A stretch of 61,829 bases of DNA from Alphaproteobacteria bacterium (GTDB taxonomy: Bacteria > Pseudomonadota > Alphaproteobacteria > CADEGL01): positions 1 to 61,829 of the forward strand of contig JAPLOM010000022.1 of the NCBI GenBank assembly GCA_026400755.1. The letters run 5' to 3'. The position numbers and the translations under genes were made by a program. Each line of letters opens with the position of its first letter. The first letter of the stretch is position 1. The notes below the pieces were generated by a model. The model was not told the origin of the DNA, did no database searches, and was given only the letters and a program-made list of their open reading frames with translations. Below, in pieces: positions 27,279 through 35,587 of the stretch.

Positions 27279-28766
27279 TCAGCCGATCTTCAGGGGCACG
27301 AAGGCGTTCTGGCCGCCGCGGCCGCGCTGGATCAGGACCACAACCGTCTTGCCGCCGTCCTTTTTGATCTTGGCCACCCGGGACTGGACCTGCGCAGGCG
27401 TGGACACCTTTTCATCCTGCACCTGCAGGATGATGTCGCCCGGACTGATACCACGCTCCGCCGCCGAACTGTTGGGCGCCACGTCGGTGATCAGGACGCC
27501 ATTCACGTCCTTATCGAGCTGGAAGCGCTGGCGCACATCGTCGGTCAGCGCCGTCATGGTCATGCCCAGTTCGCTGACGCCCTTGGGCTCAGCCGGGGAC
27601 TTCTGCTTGGAGCCGGGTGCCGCGGCCGCGACCTGATCCTCAGGCAACTCGCCGAGCACGATGGACATCGACTCTTCCTTGCCCTTGCGCCAGACCGTGA
27701 CCGGCACGCTCTTGCCGACCTGCGTCTCCGCCACGATCGAAGGCAGCGAGCGCATGCGTTTGATCTCTTTCCCGTCGAAGGAAAGGATGATGTCGCCGGG
27801 CTGGATACCGGCCTTCTTGGCCGGACTGCCCTCGTTCAGGTTGGCCACCAGCGCGCCGCGCGCGGGGCTCAAGCCGAAATTGTCGGCGATCTCGTCGGTG
27901 ACGGTCTGGATATGCACACCGAGCCAGCCGCGCCGCACCTTGCCCGTCTCGCGAAGCTGGGCGATGACCGGCTTGGCCTGCGCCGAGGGAATCGCGAAGC
28001 CGATGCCGACCGAAGTGCCCGAGGGCGAATAGATCGCCGTGTTCACACCGATCACCTGGCCGGCCACGTTGAACATAGGGCCGCCGGAGTTGCCCTTGTT
28101 GATGGGCGCGTCGGTCTGGATGAAATCGTCGTAGGGGCCGGAATGGATATCGCGACCGCGCGCGGAGACGATGCCCGCCGTGACCGTGCCGCCCAGGCCG
28201 AAGGGGTTGCCGATGGCGATCACCCAGTCGCCGATTCGCATGGTGCTGGAATCGCCCCAATTCACGAAGGGCAATGGCCGCCCGGCATCGATCTTGAGCA
28301 GGGCCAGGTCGGTCTTGGTATCGCGCCCGACCAGCTTGGCAATGTAGGTGCGGTCATCGTTCATGGTGACGGTGATCTCGTCGGCGTCTTCGATGACGTG
28401 GTTGTTGGTCACCACATAGCCGGCGGGGTCGATGATGAAGCCGGAACCCAGCGAGGTCAGCTTGCGCGGCGGCGCGTCGGGCTGGCCGCGGCGTTCCATG
28501 AAATCCTTGAAGAACTGCTCGAAGGGCGAACCCGGCGGCAACTGCGGCATCTCGGGCGCGCGCTGCTGGGCCTTGGCCGTGGTGGTGGTCGAGATGTTCA
28601 CGACCGCCGGCAGAAGCTTCTCGACCGTGTCGGCGAAACTTTCGGGCGCAGGGGCCGCGCGCGCCGTGCCCATCGCGAGGATGGCGGCCAGGATCACCGT
28701 CGCAAACAAAATCGCCACCGGCCGGCGATCGATGCGCCGCGCGTGGGGAGCCGTCATATGCGCCAC
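27279..28766 (-). CDS. degP: DegP/HtrA (Do) family periplasmic serine protease
   Basis: Trypsin-like quality-control protease of 495 residues. Signal peptide: basic start then VAILFATVILAAILAMG, cleaved near ARAAPA. The triad is His in VVTNNHVIEDAD (about 124), Asp in TDLALLKID (about 155) and Ser in KGNSGGPMF (about 228). Two PDZ domains follow (GWLGVHIQ start about 286, and a C-terminal one with ERGISPGDIILQVQDE about 442-457). Two PDZs fit DegP/DegQ/MucD. It reads in the same direction as hflK-hflC-DUF2065, an arrangement common in proteobacteria. The start may be the ATG three codons later. Confidence 0.93.
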   Translation of the reverse strand: MAHMTAPHARRIDRRPVAILFATVILAAILAMGTARAAPAPESFADTVEKLLPAVVNISTTTTAKAQQRAPEMPQLPPGSPFEQFFKDFMERRGQPDAPPRKLTSLGSGFIIDPAGYVVTNNHVIEDADEITVTMNDDRTYIAKLVGRDTKTDLALLKIDAGRPLPFVNWGDSSTMRIGDWVIAIGNPFGLGGTVTAGIVSARGRDIHSGPYDDFIQTDAPINKGNSGGPMFNVAGQVIGVNTAIYSPSGTSVGIGFAIPSAQAKPVIAQLRETGKVRRGWLGVHIQTVTDEIADNFGLSPARGALVANLNEGSPAKKAGIQPGDIILSFDGKEIKRMRSLPSIVAETQVGKSVPVTVWRKGKEESMSIVLGELPEDQVAAAAPGSKQKSPAEPKGVSELGMTMTALTDDVRQRFQLDKDVNGVLITDVAPNSSAAERGISPGDIILQVQDEKVSTPAQVQSRVAKIKKDGGKTVVVLIQRGRGGQNAFVPLKIG

Positions 28767-28862
28767 CTTGGAACCTCGTGAAATCCGTCCACAGCCCTAG
28801 ATAGCGAACTTTCCAGGTAATTGCGACGGATGTAAGGCGTATGGCGCGCGGATCAAGGCCAT

Positions 28863-29051
28863 TCACACCCGCCGGACCAGCCAAACCACGCCGAGGCCCA
28901 AAACGGCGGCAACGACCCCGCCCACCCGAAGGGCGCCGGGCGGCACGGGTTGGATCGCCGCCGCCATGCGCTTCATCCGCTCGGGCGCCGCGGCGTAGAG
29001 CAGCCCCTCGATCACCAGGACCAGGCCGAACGCCGCGAGAAGGTCGCCCAT
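28863..29051 (-). CDS. DUF2065 small membrane protein
   Basis: Protein of 62 residues with two hydrophobic helices (LLAAFGLVLVIEGLLYAA, about 4-21, and VGGVVAAVLGLGVVWLVRR, about 43-61) separated by a short PERMKRM turn. This is the layout of DUF2065, which typically follows hflC. It starts 11 bases after the hflC stop, so it is very likely the third gene of the hflKC transcript. Its function is unknown; association with the HflKC-FtsH membrane complex is inferred from position. Confidence 0.8.
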   Translation of the reverse strand: MGDLLAAFGLVLVIEGLLYAAAPERMKRMAAAIQPVPPGALRVGGVVAAVLGLGVVWLVRRV

Positions 29052-29062
29052 CGGCCCGCCGA

Positions 29063-29950
29063 TCAGCGCTTGCCGGTCCCTCGGAAGTTCTCGAAGAACT
29101 CGCCCTGGGGCGACAGGATGTAGGTCGTGTCACCGGGTTGCAGCGCCTCCCGGTAGGCCTGCATGGAGCGATAGAACTCGTAAAACTGCGGGTCGACGCT
29201 CAAGGCCTTGTTGAAGATCTTGGTGGCCTCGCCGTCGCCGAGACCGCGCTGGATTTCCGATTCCTTGTTGGCCTCGGCGCGGATCACGGTGGACTCACGG
29301 TCCGCGGTGGAGCGGATCTGCTGGGCGCGTTCGAAACCCTGGGCGCGGAACTCGGCCGCTTCCCGTTCGCGCTCGGTGCGCATGCGGGCATAGACGGCTT
29401 GGCTGGTCTCGTCGGGCAGGTCGGCGCGGCGGATGCGCACGTCGATCACGTCGATGCCCAGCGGCCTGGCCGCCGTGTTCACCTCGTTGTGCAGGTCGGC
29501 GATGATCTTCTCGCGATCCTCCAGCACCATCGAAAGCGTGTGCTTGCCCAGCACGCCGCGCACGGCCGTAGTGACGATGCGGTTCAAGAGCGCCTGCAAG
29601 GCCGCCTCGCTGCCCACCGCCTGCCGGAACTTCAGCGGATCGGCGATGCGGTAGCGCGCATAGGCGTCGACCAAAAGCGGCTTCTGGTCAGCCAAGATCA
29701 CGCGCTCGATGGGCGGATCGAGCGGCAGGACTCGCGCATCGAAATAAATCACGTTCTGAATGAACGGCAACTTGGCGTTCAAGCCGGGTTCCTTGATCAC
29801 GCGCTTCGGGTTGCCGAACTGGAGCACGATGGCTTGCTGCGTCTGTTGCACGGTGAACAGCGTGCTCATCAACAGGATGATGAAGACCAGCGCCCCGATC
29901 CCGATCAGGATCAACGCACGCTTGTTGGACAGGATACGATCGACGTTCAT
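29063..29950 (-). CDS. hflC: FtsH-protease modulator HflC
   Basis: SPFH/stomatin-family protein of 295 residues with an N-terminal transmembrane helix (ALILIGIGALVFIILLMSTLF, about 13-33) and a periplasmic SPFH domain (QQAIVLQFGNPKRVIKEPGL, about 38-57). The helical C-terminus is rich in AEFRAQGFERAQQIRSTADRE-type sequence. With HflK it forms the cage around FtsH and restrains its proteolysis. It starts 13 bases after the hflK stop. Confidence 0.96.
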   Translation of the reverse strand: MNVDRILSNKRALILIGIGALVFIILLMSTLFTVQQTQQAIVLQFGNPKRVIKEPGLNAKLPFIQNVIYFDARVLPLDPPIERVILADQKPLLVDAYARYRIADPLKFRQAVGSEAALQALLNRIVTTAVRGVLGKHTLSMVLEDREKIIADLHNEVNTAARPLGIDVIDVRIRRADLPDETSQAVYARMRTEREREAAEFRAQGFERAQQIRSTADRESTVIRAEANKESEIQRGLGDGEATKIFNKALSVDPQFYEFYRSMQAYREALQPGDTTYILSPQGEFFENFRGTGKR

Positions 29951-29963
29951 GGCGCGCCCTCCC

Positions 29964-30929
29964 TTACGGCTTCTTCGCCGGCTCGGGCGCCGGATGGTTT
30001 GCGGAAGGCAGCGGTAACGGCAGGTAAGGCGCGGTGCCGCCCGATCCCGTCACGATGTATTTCTTGGCGTCCTTGAGGATCGCTTCCATCGTGTCGTAGT
30101 ACATGCGCTTTGTGGTCACGTCCTTGGAGTTCTTGTATTCGTTGTAGACCGAGGTGAAGTGCTGGCCGCGGCCCTGCGCCTCGTTGATGACGCGCTCGCG
30201 ATAAGCGTTGGCGTCCTGCACCATTTTCACCGCCTCGCCGCGAGCGCGCGGGATGATGTCGTTGCGGTAGGCCTCGGCCTCGTTCTGAGCGCGGTCGCGG
30301 TCCTGCAACGCGCGCTGGACGTCGTTGAAGGCGTCGATCACCGGCTGGGGCGGATGCACCTCCAGGAGCTGCACCTGGCGGATTTCGATGCCCGCGCCAT
30401 AGGCGTCGAGAATATTCTGCAAGAGCGTGCGCGTGTTGGCTTCGATCGTGCCGCGCGCCTCGGTCAACGCGGGCTGGATGCCCGTATGGCCGATCACCTC
30501 GCGCATCGCGGCCTCGGCAGCGACCTTCACGGTCTGCTGCGGCTCGCGGATGTTGAACAGATATTCGCCGGCGTTCTTGATCTTCCACTGCACGGCGAAA
30601 TCGACGTCGATGATGTTCTGGTCGCCGGTCAGCATCAGGCTTTCTTCCGGCACGTCGCGCTTGGGACCGCGCGAATCCGCCATCGTGCGGAAACCCACGT
30701 CGGTCGAGTTGATCTGCTCGACGCGCGGCGTCTGCACGGACTGGATGGGCGTGGGCCAATGATAGTTGAGGCCCGGCTCGGTGGTCTGGCCGTTCCACGC
30801 GCCGAAGGTCAGGACGACGCCCTGCTCGCCCGGCTGAACCCGGTAGATGCCCGAGAGCAGCCACAGCACGATGACACCGGCCAGAATATAGAGAGGCAGG
30901 CGCGAACCGCCCGTGCCGCCCGGAAACAT
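29964..30929 (-). CDS. hflK: FtsH-protease modulator HflK (5' end uncertain)
   Basis: SPFH protein of 321 residues from the first usable ATG, with transmembrane helix LPLYILAGVIVLWLLSGIY (about 11-29) and SPFH core (VQPGEQGVVLTFGAWNGQTTEPGL, about 31-54). HflK normally has about 45-80 more N-terminal residues that are Gly-rich. That segment is present here in frame (30930-31067; 46 codons reading NQGGGGPWGGGGSG... to QGQDRFKR), but a TAA at 31068-31070 directly precedes it and no ATG, GTG or TTG opens it. Either translation starts at 30929, giving a form without the Gly-rich cytoplasmic tail, or the true start was lost beside the tandem repeat. See findings. Confidence 0.88.
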   Translation of the reverse strand: MFPGGTGGSRLPLYILAGVIVLWLLSGIYRVQPGEQGVVLTFGAWNGQTTEPGLNYHWPTPIQSVQTPRVEQINSTDVGFRTMADSRGPKRDVPEESLMLTGDQNIIDVDFAVQWKIKNAGEYLFNIREPQQTVKVAAEAAMREVIGHTGIQPALTEARGTIEANTRTLLQNILDAYGAGIEIRQVQLLEVHPPQPVIDAFNDVQRALQDRDRAQNEAEAYRNDIIPRARGEAVKMVQDANAYRERVINEAQGRGQHFTSVYNEYKNSKDVTTKRMYYDTMEAILKDAKKYIVTGSGGTAPYLPLPLPSANHPAPEPAKKP

Positions 30930-31067
30930 GCGCTTGAAACGATCCTGTCCCTGACGGAACAGATCGTCGAAGTTGGGCGACTTCTGTCCGCCGCCGCGGC
31001 CCCAGGGGCTGTTGCCGCCGCCGCCGCCGCTACCACCGCCGCCCCATGGGCCCCCGCCCCCTTGATT

Positions 31068-31122
31068 TTATATATGGCCCGCCTTATATGACAGGTATAT
31101 ATGGCCTGCCTTATATGACAGG
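31068..31122. repeat. Tandem 27-bp near-palindromic AT-rich repeat before hflK/mrp
   Basis: Two head-to-tail copies of TATATATGGCCCGCCTTATATGACAGG and its one-base variant (CCT for CCC), about 27 bp each. Each copy is itself an imperfect palindrome (ATATATGGC...GCCTTATAT). They lie in the divergent hflK-mrp region and stand out by AT content. They could be stacked operators or -10 elements, or a slipped-strand duplication that removed the hflK start. Confidence 0.75.
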
Positions 31123-31224
31123 CTCTTGGGTGGGGACAATGAATCCGGGCGCGTTCTGCGCCTCTTCTTTTTTTCTTTTGTCTCCCACCCTTGGTTATCG
31201 CTGGAATCGTGGCAATTTCAAGGC

Positions 31225-32337
31225 ATGGCCGAGATCACTGAAGAACGCGTGCTCGATGCGCTTCGCGCCGTGCGCGATCCCGACCGCGGCGGCGACGTGG
31301 TCGCACTCGGTATGGTCTCGGGCCTGAACGTCACTGAAGGGCGCGTCAGTTTTTCCCTCGCCATCGATCCCAAGGACGCCGCGCGCCTGGAGCCGTTGCG
31401 CAGGACGGCGGAAGCTGCCGTGGCCGCGCTGCCCGGCGTGGTTTCGGCCGTTGCCATCCTGACCGCCCACCGAGCCCAGCCCGCGCCGCAACGCACGCCG
31501 CCGCACGCCCATCCTCATACGGAAAAGCCCGGGCTCGCAGGTGTGCGCGCCATCGTCGCGGTCGCCAGCGGCAAGGGCGGCGTGGGTAAATCCACCGTGG
31601 CCGCCAATCTCGCCCTCGGCCTCGCCGCGCAAGGCCTCAAGGTCGGGTTGCTCGATTGCGACGTCTATGGCCCGTCCATGCCGCTGATGATGGGCGTCAA
31701 GGACAAGCCGACGAAGGCGGCGGACGGCAAGCGCTTCGCCCCACCCGTCGCCTACGGCGTCAAGGTGATGTCCATGGGCTTCTTGGCCTCGGACAAGACA
31801 CCCATGATCTGGCGCGGCCCCATGGTGGCCAACGCCGTGGAACAGATGCTGCGTGGCGTGGAATGGGAGCCGCTCGACGTGTTGGTCGTCGACATGCCGC
31901 CCGGCACGGGCGACGCGCAGTTGACGCTTGCCCAGCGCGTACCGCTGGCCGGCGCCGTGATCGTCTCGACGCCGCAGGACATCGCGCTGCTCGACGCGCG
32001 CAAGGGCCTCAACATGTTCCGCCAGCTCGAGGTGCCCGTGCTCGGCATCATCGAGAACATGAGCTATTTCCATTGCCCTCACTGCGGCGAACGCACCGAC
32101 GTTTTCAGCCACGGCGGCGCCAGGCGCGAGGCCGAGGACACCAAGGTCGAGTTCCTGGGCGAGATCCCGTTGGATATCGCGATCCGAGAAACATCCGACT
32201 CGGGCAAGCCCATCACCGCGACCCAGCCGGACAGCAAGCACGCCGAAGCCTTCCGCGAGATCGCGCGCAAGGTGTGGGCCAAGGTCTCCGGCGAAAACGC
32301 GGGCGTCCGCACGCCGCCGCGCATCGTCGTCGAATAA
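31225..32337 (+). CDS. Mrp/ApbC/NBP35-type iron-sulfur cluster carrier ATPase
   Basis: P-loop ATPase of 370 residues that carries and transfers Fe-S clusters to apo-proteins. An N-terminal MIP18/DUF59 domain (about 1-90) is joined by a His/Pro-rich linker to the deviant Walker A ASGKGGVGKSTVAANLA (about 114-130), then Walker B-like DVLVVDMPPGTGDAQLTL (about 219-236) and the cluster-binding CPHC (about 285-288). The ATG at 31225 starts the DUF59 domain; the long upstream open frame is a Phe/Ser-rich leader without similarity. A terminator follows. Confidence 0.94.
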   Translation: MAEITEERVLDALRAVRDPDRGGDVVALGMVSGLNVTEGRVSFSLAIDPKDAARLEPLRRTAEAAVAALPGVVSAVAILTAHRAQPAPQRTPPHAHPHTEKPGLAGVRAIVAVASGKGGVGKSTVAANLALGLAAQGLKVGLLDCDVYGPSMPLMMGVKDKPTKAADGKRFAPPVAYGVKVMSMGFLASDKTPMIWRGPMVANAVEQMLRGVEWEPLDVLVVDMPPGTGDAQLTLAQRVPLAGAVIVSTPQDIALLDARKGLNMFRQLEVPVLGIIENMSYFHCPHCGERTDVFSHGGARREAEDTKVEFLGEIPLDIAIRETSDSGKPITATQPDSKHAEAFREIARKVWAKVSGENAGVRTPPRIVVE

Positions 32338-32361
32338 AGACTCGCAAAGTTGCCGTGAATA

Positions 32362-32393
32362 AAGGGCCGGTGTGCTTTCGCACATCGGCCCTT
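32362..32393 (+). terminator. Terminator after the Mrp gene
   Basis: AAGGGCCG-GTGTGC-TTTC-GCACAT-CGGCCCTT: a 14-bp stem with one G-T wobble and a four-base loop, 25 bases past the stop. The A-run and T-run flanks are modest. It also faces the end of the convergent 44-aa peptide gene. Confidence 0.7.
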
Positions 32394-32425
32394 CTTGAAT
32401 GAGACGCGCGAGAAAAGTCCGCGTC

Positions 32426-32560
32426 TTAGTCTTGTCCGTGATCGCCGCGTCTGGTTTGGCCGGTATAGCTGTGGGCGGCGGGCACGGTCCGCTGAAAATC
32501 CTCGTCGCTCAGTTCGTCGAGGAACTCATCCGACGGCACGGGTTGATTGGACGGATTCAT
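32426..32560 (-). CDS. 44-residue acidic peptide, possible RiPP-precursor-like leader
   Basis: Small ORF with a strong GGGGAG ribosome site 8 bases before its ATG (32558-32560). The first half is acidic (PSDEFLDELSDEDFQRTV, about 10-27) and helix-prone; the second half is Ser/Thr/Gly/Arg/His-rich (HSYTGQTRRGDHGQD). The D-E-x-L-x-E-L-S-D-E-x-F pattern resembles leader peptides of several ribosomal peptide classes, but no modifying enzyme lies nearby and there is no Gly-Gly cleavage site. It could equally be a small regulatory protein. Coding potential is supported by the ribosome site and by an otherwise empty intergenic space. Confidence 0.5.
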   Translation of the reverse strand: MNPSNQPVPSDEFLDELSDEDFQRTVPAAHSYTGQTRRGDHGQD

Positions 32561-32686
32561 GATCGATTCTCCCCGGTATGTTCATCTGGTCTGCCGAACC
32601 CAGGGAAAAGTGCGCGTCATTCATTATCGTGTAAAGGCAGTCGCCAGCGCACGCCTTCAACGAATGACCTTATCTTAACGACGATT

Positions 32687-33115
32687 TTACCCGCCGTATT
32701 TTTTCTGAAGCGAGGCGAGGCCGGCGCCGTAGGCGCCTTGGACGAAAGCTTCGGATTCGGCGTCCGTCGCATCCTTGGCTAGAAAGACCGCCGACCAATT
32801 GAGCATGCAACCTTTGCCATCCACCGAAGGCACCAGGCGGAAGGTCGAAAGATAATCGCGGATCGGCAGGGTCGTTTCGACGATGGAATAGGTCAGCGTG
32901 AAGTTCGCATCGTCGCGCGATTCCTGGCGTTCGATCGCCGCGCGCGGCCCCTTCCACTTGATCTGCAGGTGACGCAGTTGGCCGACGCCGTCGCCCTCCT
33001 TGCGGCTGGTCAGGATGCCGGGGATCCAATTGGGCAGGCCGTCGAAATCGCCGGCGAAGCGCCACACCGTGGCGGCAGGCGCCGCGATGGGGCCGGTCAC
33101 CCATATGCGCAACAT
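32687..33115 (-). CDS. SRPBCC (START-like / polyketide-cyclase) family protein
   Basis: Protein of 142 residues with the SRPBCC opening VTGPIAAPAATVWRFAGDFDGLPNWIPG (about 5-32), in which a hydrophobic ligand pocket is built from a beta-sheet and a long C-terminal helix (AFVQGAYGAGLASLQKKYG). The ATG at 33115 is 2 bases past the thyX stop and is the sensible start. The upstream frame is only antisense overlap. The ligand is unknown. Probably co-transcribed with thyX. Confidence 0.8.
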   Translation of the reverse strand: MLRIWVTGPIAAPAATVWRFAGDFDGLPNWIPGILTSRKEGDGVGQLRHLQIKWKGPRAAIERQESRDDANFTLTYSIVETTLPIRDYLSTFRLVPSVDGKGCMLNWSAVFLAKDATDAESEAFVQGAYGAGLASLQKKYGG

Positions 33116-33117
33116 GG

Positions 33118-34080
33118 TCAGACGGCGCGGCCGAGCACGGCCATCAATTCGGCCCACTCGCGCTTGCTCATGCCACTTTGTTCCTGGGTGACCGTTTCGC
33201 CCCCGATCAACTTCTTCACGACCGCGATTCCCTTACCCGAGATGCGAACGCCGCCAAGCCCGTGGTCCTCGAACGCCTCGTAGGTCATGGGCACCCAACG
33301 CTTGGCCGTCTCCAGCATGGCGTCGGCGTAGACGCGAATCTCGTACTGGGCATGGGCATCGGCACGCAATGAGAGGAAATGCAGCAGATTGTGCAGATCG
33401 GTTTTCCAGTACCATTGGGTGTAAAAGCCGAGGTTCAGGTTCATGCGCGCCAGTTCTCGCGCCAGGCCCGAGCGCGCCGGATCAATGACGGAGCCGTCGG
33501 AGCGCTCGTTCATCATCTCCTCGTAATGCGCGTAGGAGCGCATGGCGTCCTCACGCAGAAGGTCGAGCACACGCGCGGCCTCCTTACCGTCGAGCACGTC
33601 GCCGCGCCCCTGACGGTTGGCCACGGATTGGACGGCCAATTGCTCCGGCGCGGGTAAGTAGAATTCATTGTCCAGGATTGAATAGCGCGCCGAGTACTCG
33701 TTCACGTTGGCCGTGCGGTGGCGGATCCACTGGCGCGCGACGAAGATCGGCAGCTTTACGTGATATTTGATCTCGCACATCTCGAACGGCGTCGAGTGGC
33801 GATGGCGCATCAGATAGTTGATAAGGCCGCGATCCTCGCTGACCCGCTTGGTGCCCTTGCCGTAAGAGACGCGCGCGGCCTGCACGACCGCCGCATCGTC
33901 GCCCATGTAGTCGATGACGCGCACGAACCCATGGTCGAGCACGGGCAGCGGCTCATAGAGAATCTCCTCCAGCTCCGGCACGGTCGCGCGGCGGGTCGGC
34001 GCCGTCGTGCCGCGCAGCGCGTCGATCTCCGCGCGCTGGGCATCCGTCAGGGAAATCTTCTTGTTCTTGGGGTTCGCCAT
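33118..34080 (-). CDS. thyX: Flavin-dependent thymidylate synthase
   Basis: ThyX of 320 residues makes dTMP from dUMP using methylene-THF and FAD/NADPH. The signature RHRxxxxxxxS is present as [11 protein letters not shown] (about 138-148). The N-terminal extension ([19 protein letters not shown]) begins at the ATG at 34080; longer frames upstream overlap the GFA gene. ThyX usually replaces ThyA, and its presence together with class Ia RNR in this window covers both late steps of dTTP supply. Confidence 0.95.
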   Translation of the reverse strand: MANPKNKKISLTDAQRAEIDALRGTTAPTRRATVPELEEILYEPLPVLDHGFVRVIDYMGDDAAVVQAARVSYGKGTKRVSEDRGLINYLMRHRHSTPFEMCEIKYHVKLPIFVARQWIRHRTANVNEYSARYSILDNEFYLPAPEQLAVQSVANRQGRGDVLDGKEAARVLDLLREDAMRSYAHYEEMMNERSDGSVIDPARSGLARELARMNLNLGFYTQWYWKTDLHNLLHFLSLRADAHAQYEIRVYADAMLETAKRWVPMTYEAFEDHGLGGVRISGKGIAVVKKLIGGETVTQEQSGMSKREWAELMAVLGRAV

Positions 34081-34160
34081 CGCGGGTCCTAGCAGAGGTC
34101 GGCCCGGGTAGGCCGGGCGTCGGGAAAGGCGTCCATGATTAGCACAATCCGCCGCCGCGA

Positions 34161-34631
34161 TCAGGCGCGAGCAACAGCCAGGCGGGCCAGGCTTTCCGGC
34201 GGCCAGACCCGCGCCGGATCGTAAGTGTCCTCGACCGCCGGCACGCCATCCGGCAGCGCGATCCAGGGAAGTTTGAAGCGGGTGAAACAGTGGATTTGCG
34301 GCTGGAAATCGCCGCCCGCATCCAAAGTTCCCACCGTGACCAGAGCTATTTTTGGCCCAAAGAACGGATGGTGGGTCCACAGCGCAACGCCGCAGTCCTG
34401 GCAACGGACGGCCGTATGGCGATGCCCGGCCTCGCTTGTATAGGGCACTGGCACCGGTTGGCCTTGCAACACGGCCACGCGGTTGGTCTCGATGGGGGCG
34501 TTCACCCCGAAAGCCGCGCCCGAAAGACGCTGGCACCGCTTGCAATGGCAGGCATGGACGAACAAGGGCGCACCGGTCATCCGGTAGCGCACCCCGCCAC
34601 AGGCGCAGCCGCCGTCATACGCCTCGGACAT
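34161..34631 (-). CDS. GFA (glutathione-dependent formaldehyde-activating enzyme-like) family protein
   Basis: Zinc-binding GFA/CENP-V fold of 156 residues. The seven-cysteine pattern is visible: [10 protein letters not shown] (about 7-16), [17 protein letters not shown] (about 26-42) and the third pair RCQDCG (about 76-81). Gfa itself adds glutathione to formaldehyde, but most paralogues have unknown substrates, so the precise role is unassigned. It stands alone, leftward, with ssrA starting divergently about 60 bases upstream. Confidence 0.85.
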   Translation of the reverse strand: MSEAYDGGCACGGVRYRMTGAPLFVHACHCKRCQRLSGAAFGVNAPIETNRVAVLQGQPVPVPYTSEAGHRHTAVRCQDCGVALWTHHPFFGPKIALVTVGTLDAGGDFQPQIHCFTRFKLPWIALPDGVPAVEDTYDPARVWPPESLARLAVARA

Positions 34632-34661
34632 GGCGCTTTCCTATGGGTTACAGGGGCCGTT

Positions 34662-34689
34662 TGCAGGAGGGCCCCAGGCTTCCTATATT
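34662..34689 (+). promoter_or_regulatory. Candidate promoter of ssrA
   Basis: TTGCAG (34662-34667) and TATATT (34684-34689) with a 16-base spacer, placing the transcript start about 34696, exactly where the tmRNA acceptor-piece hairpin (CTGGG-TTTT-CCCAG) begins. Confidence 0.5.
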
Positions 34690-34695
34690 CAAGGG

Positions 34696-34985
34696 GCTGG
34701 GTTTTCCCAGATATGGCGATAAATGCCATGTGCAATAGGCGTAACGGACCCGGGGGCAGTACCCGGCGCCTCCACCAATTTCATCCTCCGGTTCGGCTTG
34801 GCCGGCCGGAGGCCTTATGGGGGCGAAACAGGCTCGACGTGCGTTGAAAAGCATGGACTTCGCTCGGTATGGTTCCGCCGTTAACGGGCTAATCTTATAG
34901 ATGCCAATGATAACGATTTGGCTCTCGCTGCTTAAGACCTAAGCAAGCGCGGTTCGGGGGGCACCGGGCAACAGAAGCCCCCCAC
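34696..34985 (+). ncRNA. ssrA: Circularly permuted two-piece tmRNA
   Basis: Permuted gene order as in alphaproteobacteria. The acceptor piece comes first and ends in the T-arm/acceptor sequence ACCCGGGGGCAGTACCCGG then CGCCTCCACCA (CCA at 34775-34777). An excised spacer (about 34778-34818) follows, then the coding piece starting GGGGGCGAAACAGGC at 34819, whose GGGGGCG pairs with CGCCTCC. The tag ORF at 34903-34935 reads ANDNDLALAA then TAA. Pseudoknot/hairpin sequence continues to about 34985. tmRNA rescues stalled ribosomes and tags the nascent chain for ClpXP. Exact mature ends are estimates. Confidence 0.9.
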
Positions 34986-35030
34986 TCGCCTGGCCCGCTC
35001 CCGGGGCGAGGCGAGGAGGGAGGACAGGGT

Positions 35031-35522
35031 ATGGCGAAATCGATGCTGCGCTACGACAGGCTGATTGAAGACGCGTTGCGCGGTGTGGTTCGCCAAGTGC
35101 TCGCCGATGCGGTCGAAGACGGCTTGCCTGGCGCGCACCATTTCTACATCACCTTCCGCACCACCCATCCCGGCGTCGAGATGTCCGACCGGCTGCGCGC
35201 GCAGCATCCGGAGGACATGACCATTGTCATCCAGCATCAGTATTGGGGGTTGGAGGTCGAGGAGTCGCGCTTCCGGGTGACGCTCAGCTTCAACCGCATG
35301 CAGGAACGGCTGGACATTCCCTTCTCGGCGGTCACCGGCTTCGCCGACCCGTCGGTCCAGTTCGGTCTGCAGTTCCAGCCGACCGAAGACGCCATGCCCG
35401 CGGTGGCGCCCTTGACCGCACCGGAGAAGGCGGCGGCGCCCGCCCTCGTCACCGAAGAGACGTCCGAGAAGCCAGACGAACGCGGCCAGGTCGTGGCGCT
35501 GGACGCCTTCCGCAAGAAATAA
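35031..35522 (+). CDS. sspB: Stringent starvation protein SspB (alpha type), ssrA-tag ClpXP adaptor
   Basis: Alpha-type SspB of 163 residues: a dimeric peptide-binding domain (about 1-115; [22 protein letters not shown], about 34-55, and [21 protein letters not shown], about 67-87), then a flexible Pro/Ala/Glu linker and a C-terminal ClpX-docking tail ([12 protein letters not shown]). SspB tethers ssrA-tagged proteins to ClpX. It begins about 45 bases after the tmRNA gene and reads the same way, so the RNA that adds the tag and the adaptor that delivers tagged proteins are neighbours. Confidence 0.93.
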   Translation: MAKSMLRYDRLIEDALRGVVRQVLADAVEDGLPGAHHFYITFRTTHPGVEMSDRLRAQHPEDMTIVIQHQYWGLEVEESRFRVTLSFNRMQERLDIPFSAVTGFADPSVQFGLQFQPTEDAMPAVAPLTAPEKAAAPALVTEETSEKPDERGQVVALDAFRKK

Positions 35523-35587
35523 CACCGCCCTTTCGCAAGATCCCCACCGGACGGGCGCGGCATCGCGCCTCCATTCAAGGAAACGAG

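Noticed and set aside
31007-31060. GGC-rich run suspected as a microsatellite repeat
   Set aside because: It is the Gly-rich HflK N-terminal segment read in frame on the minus strand.
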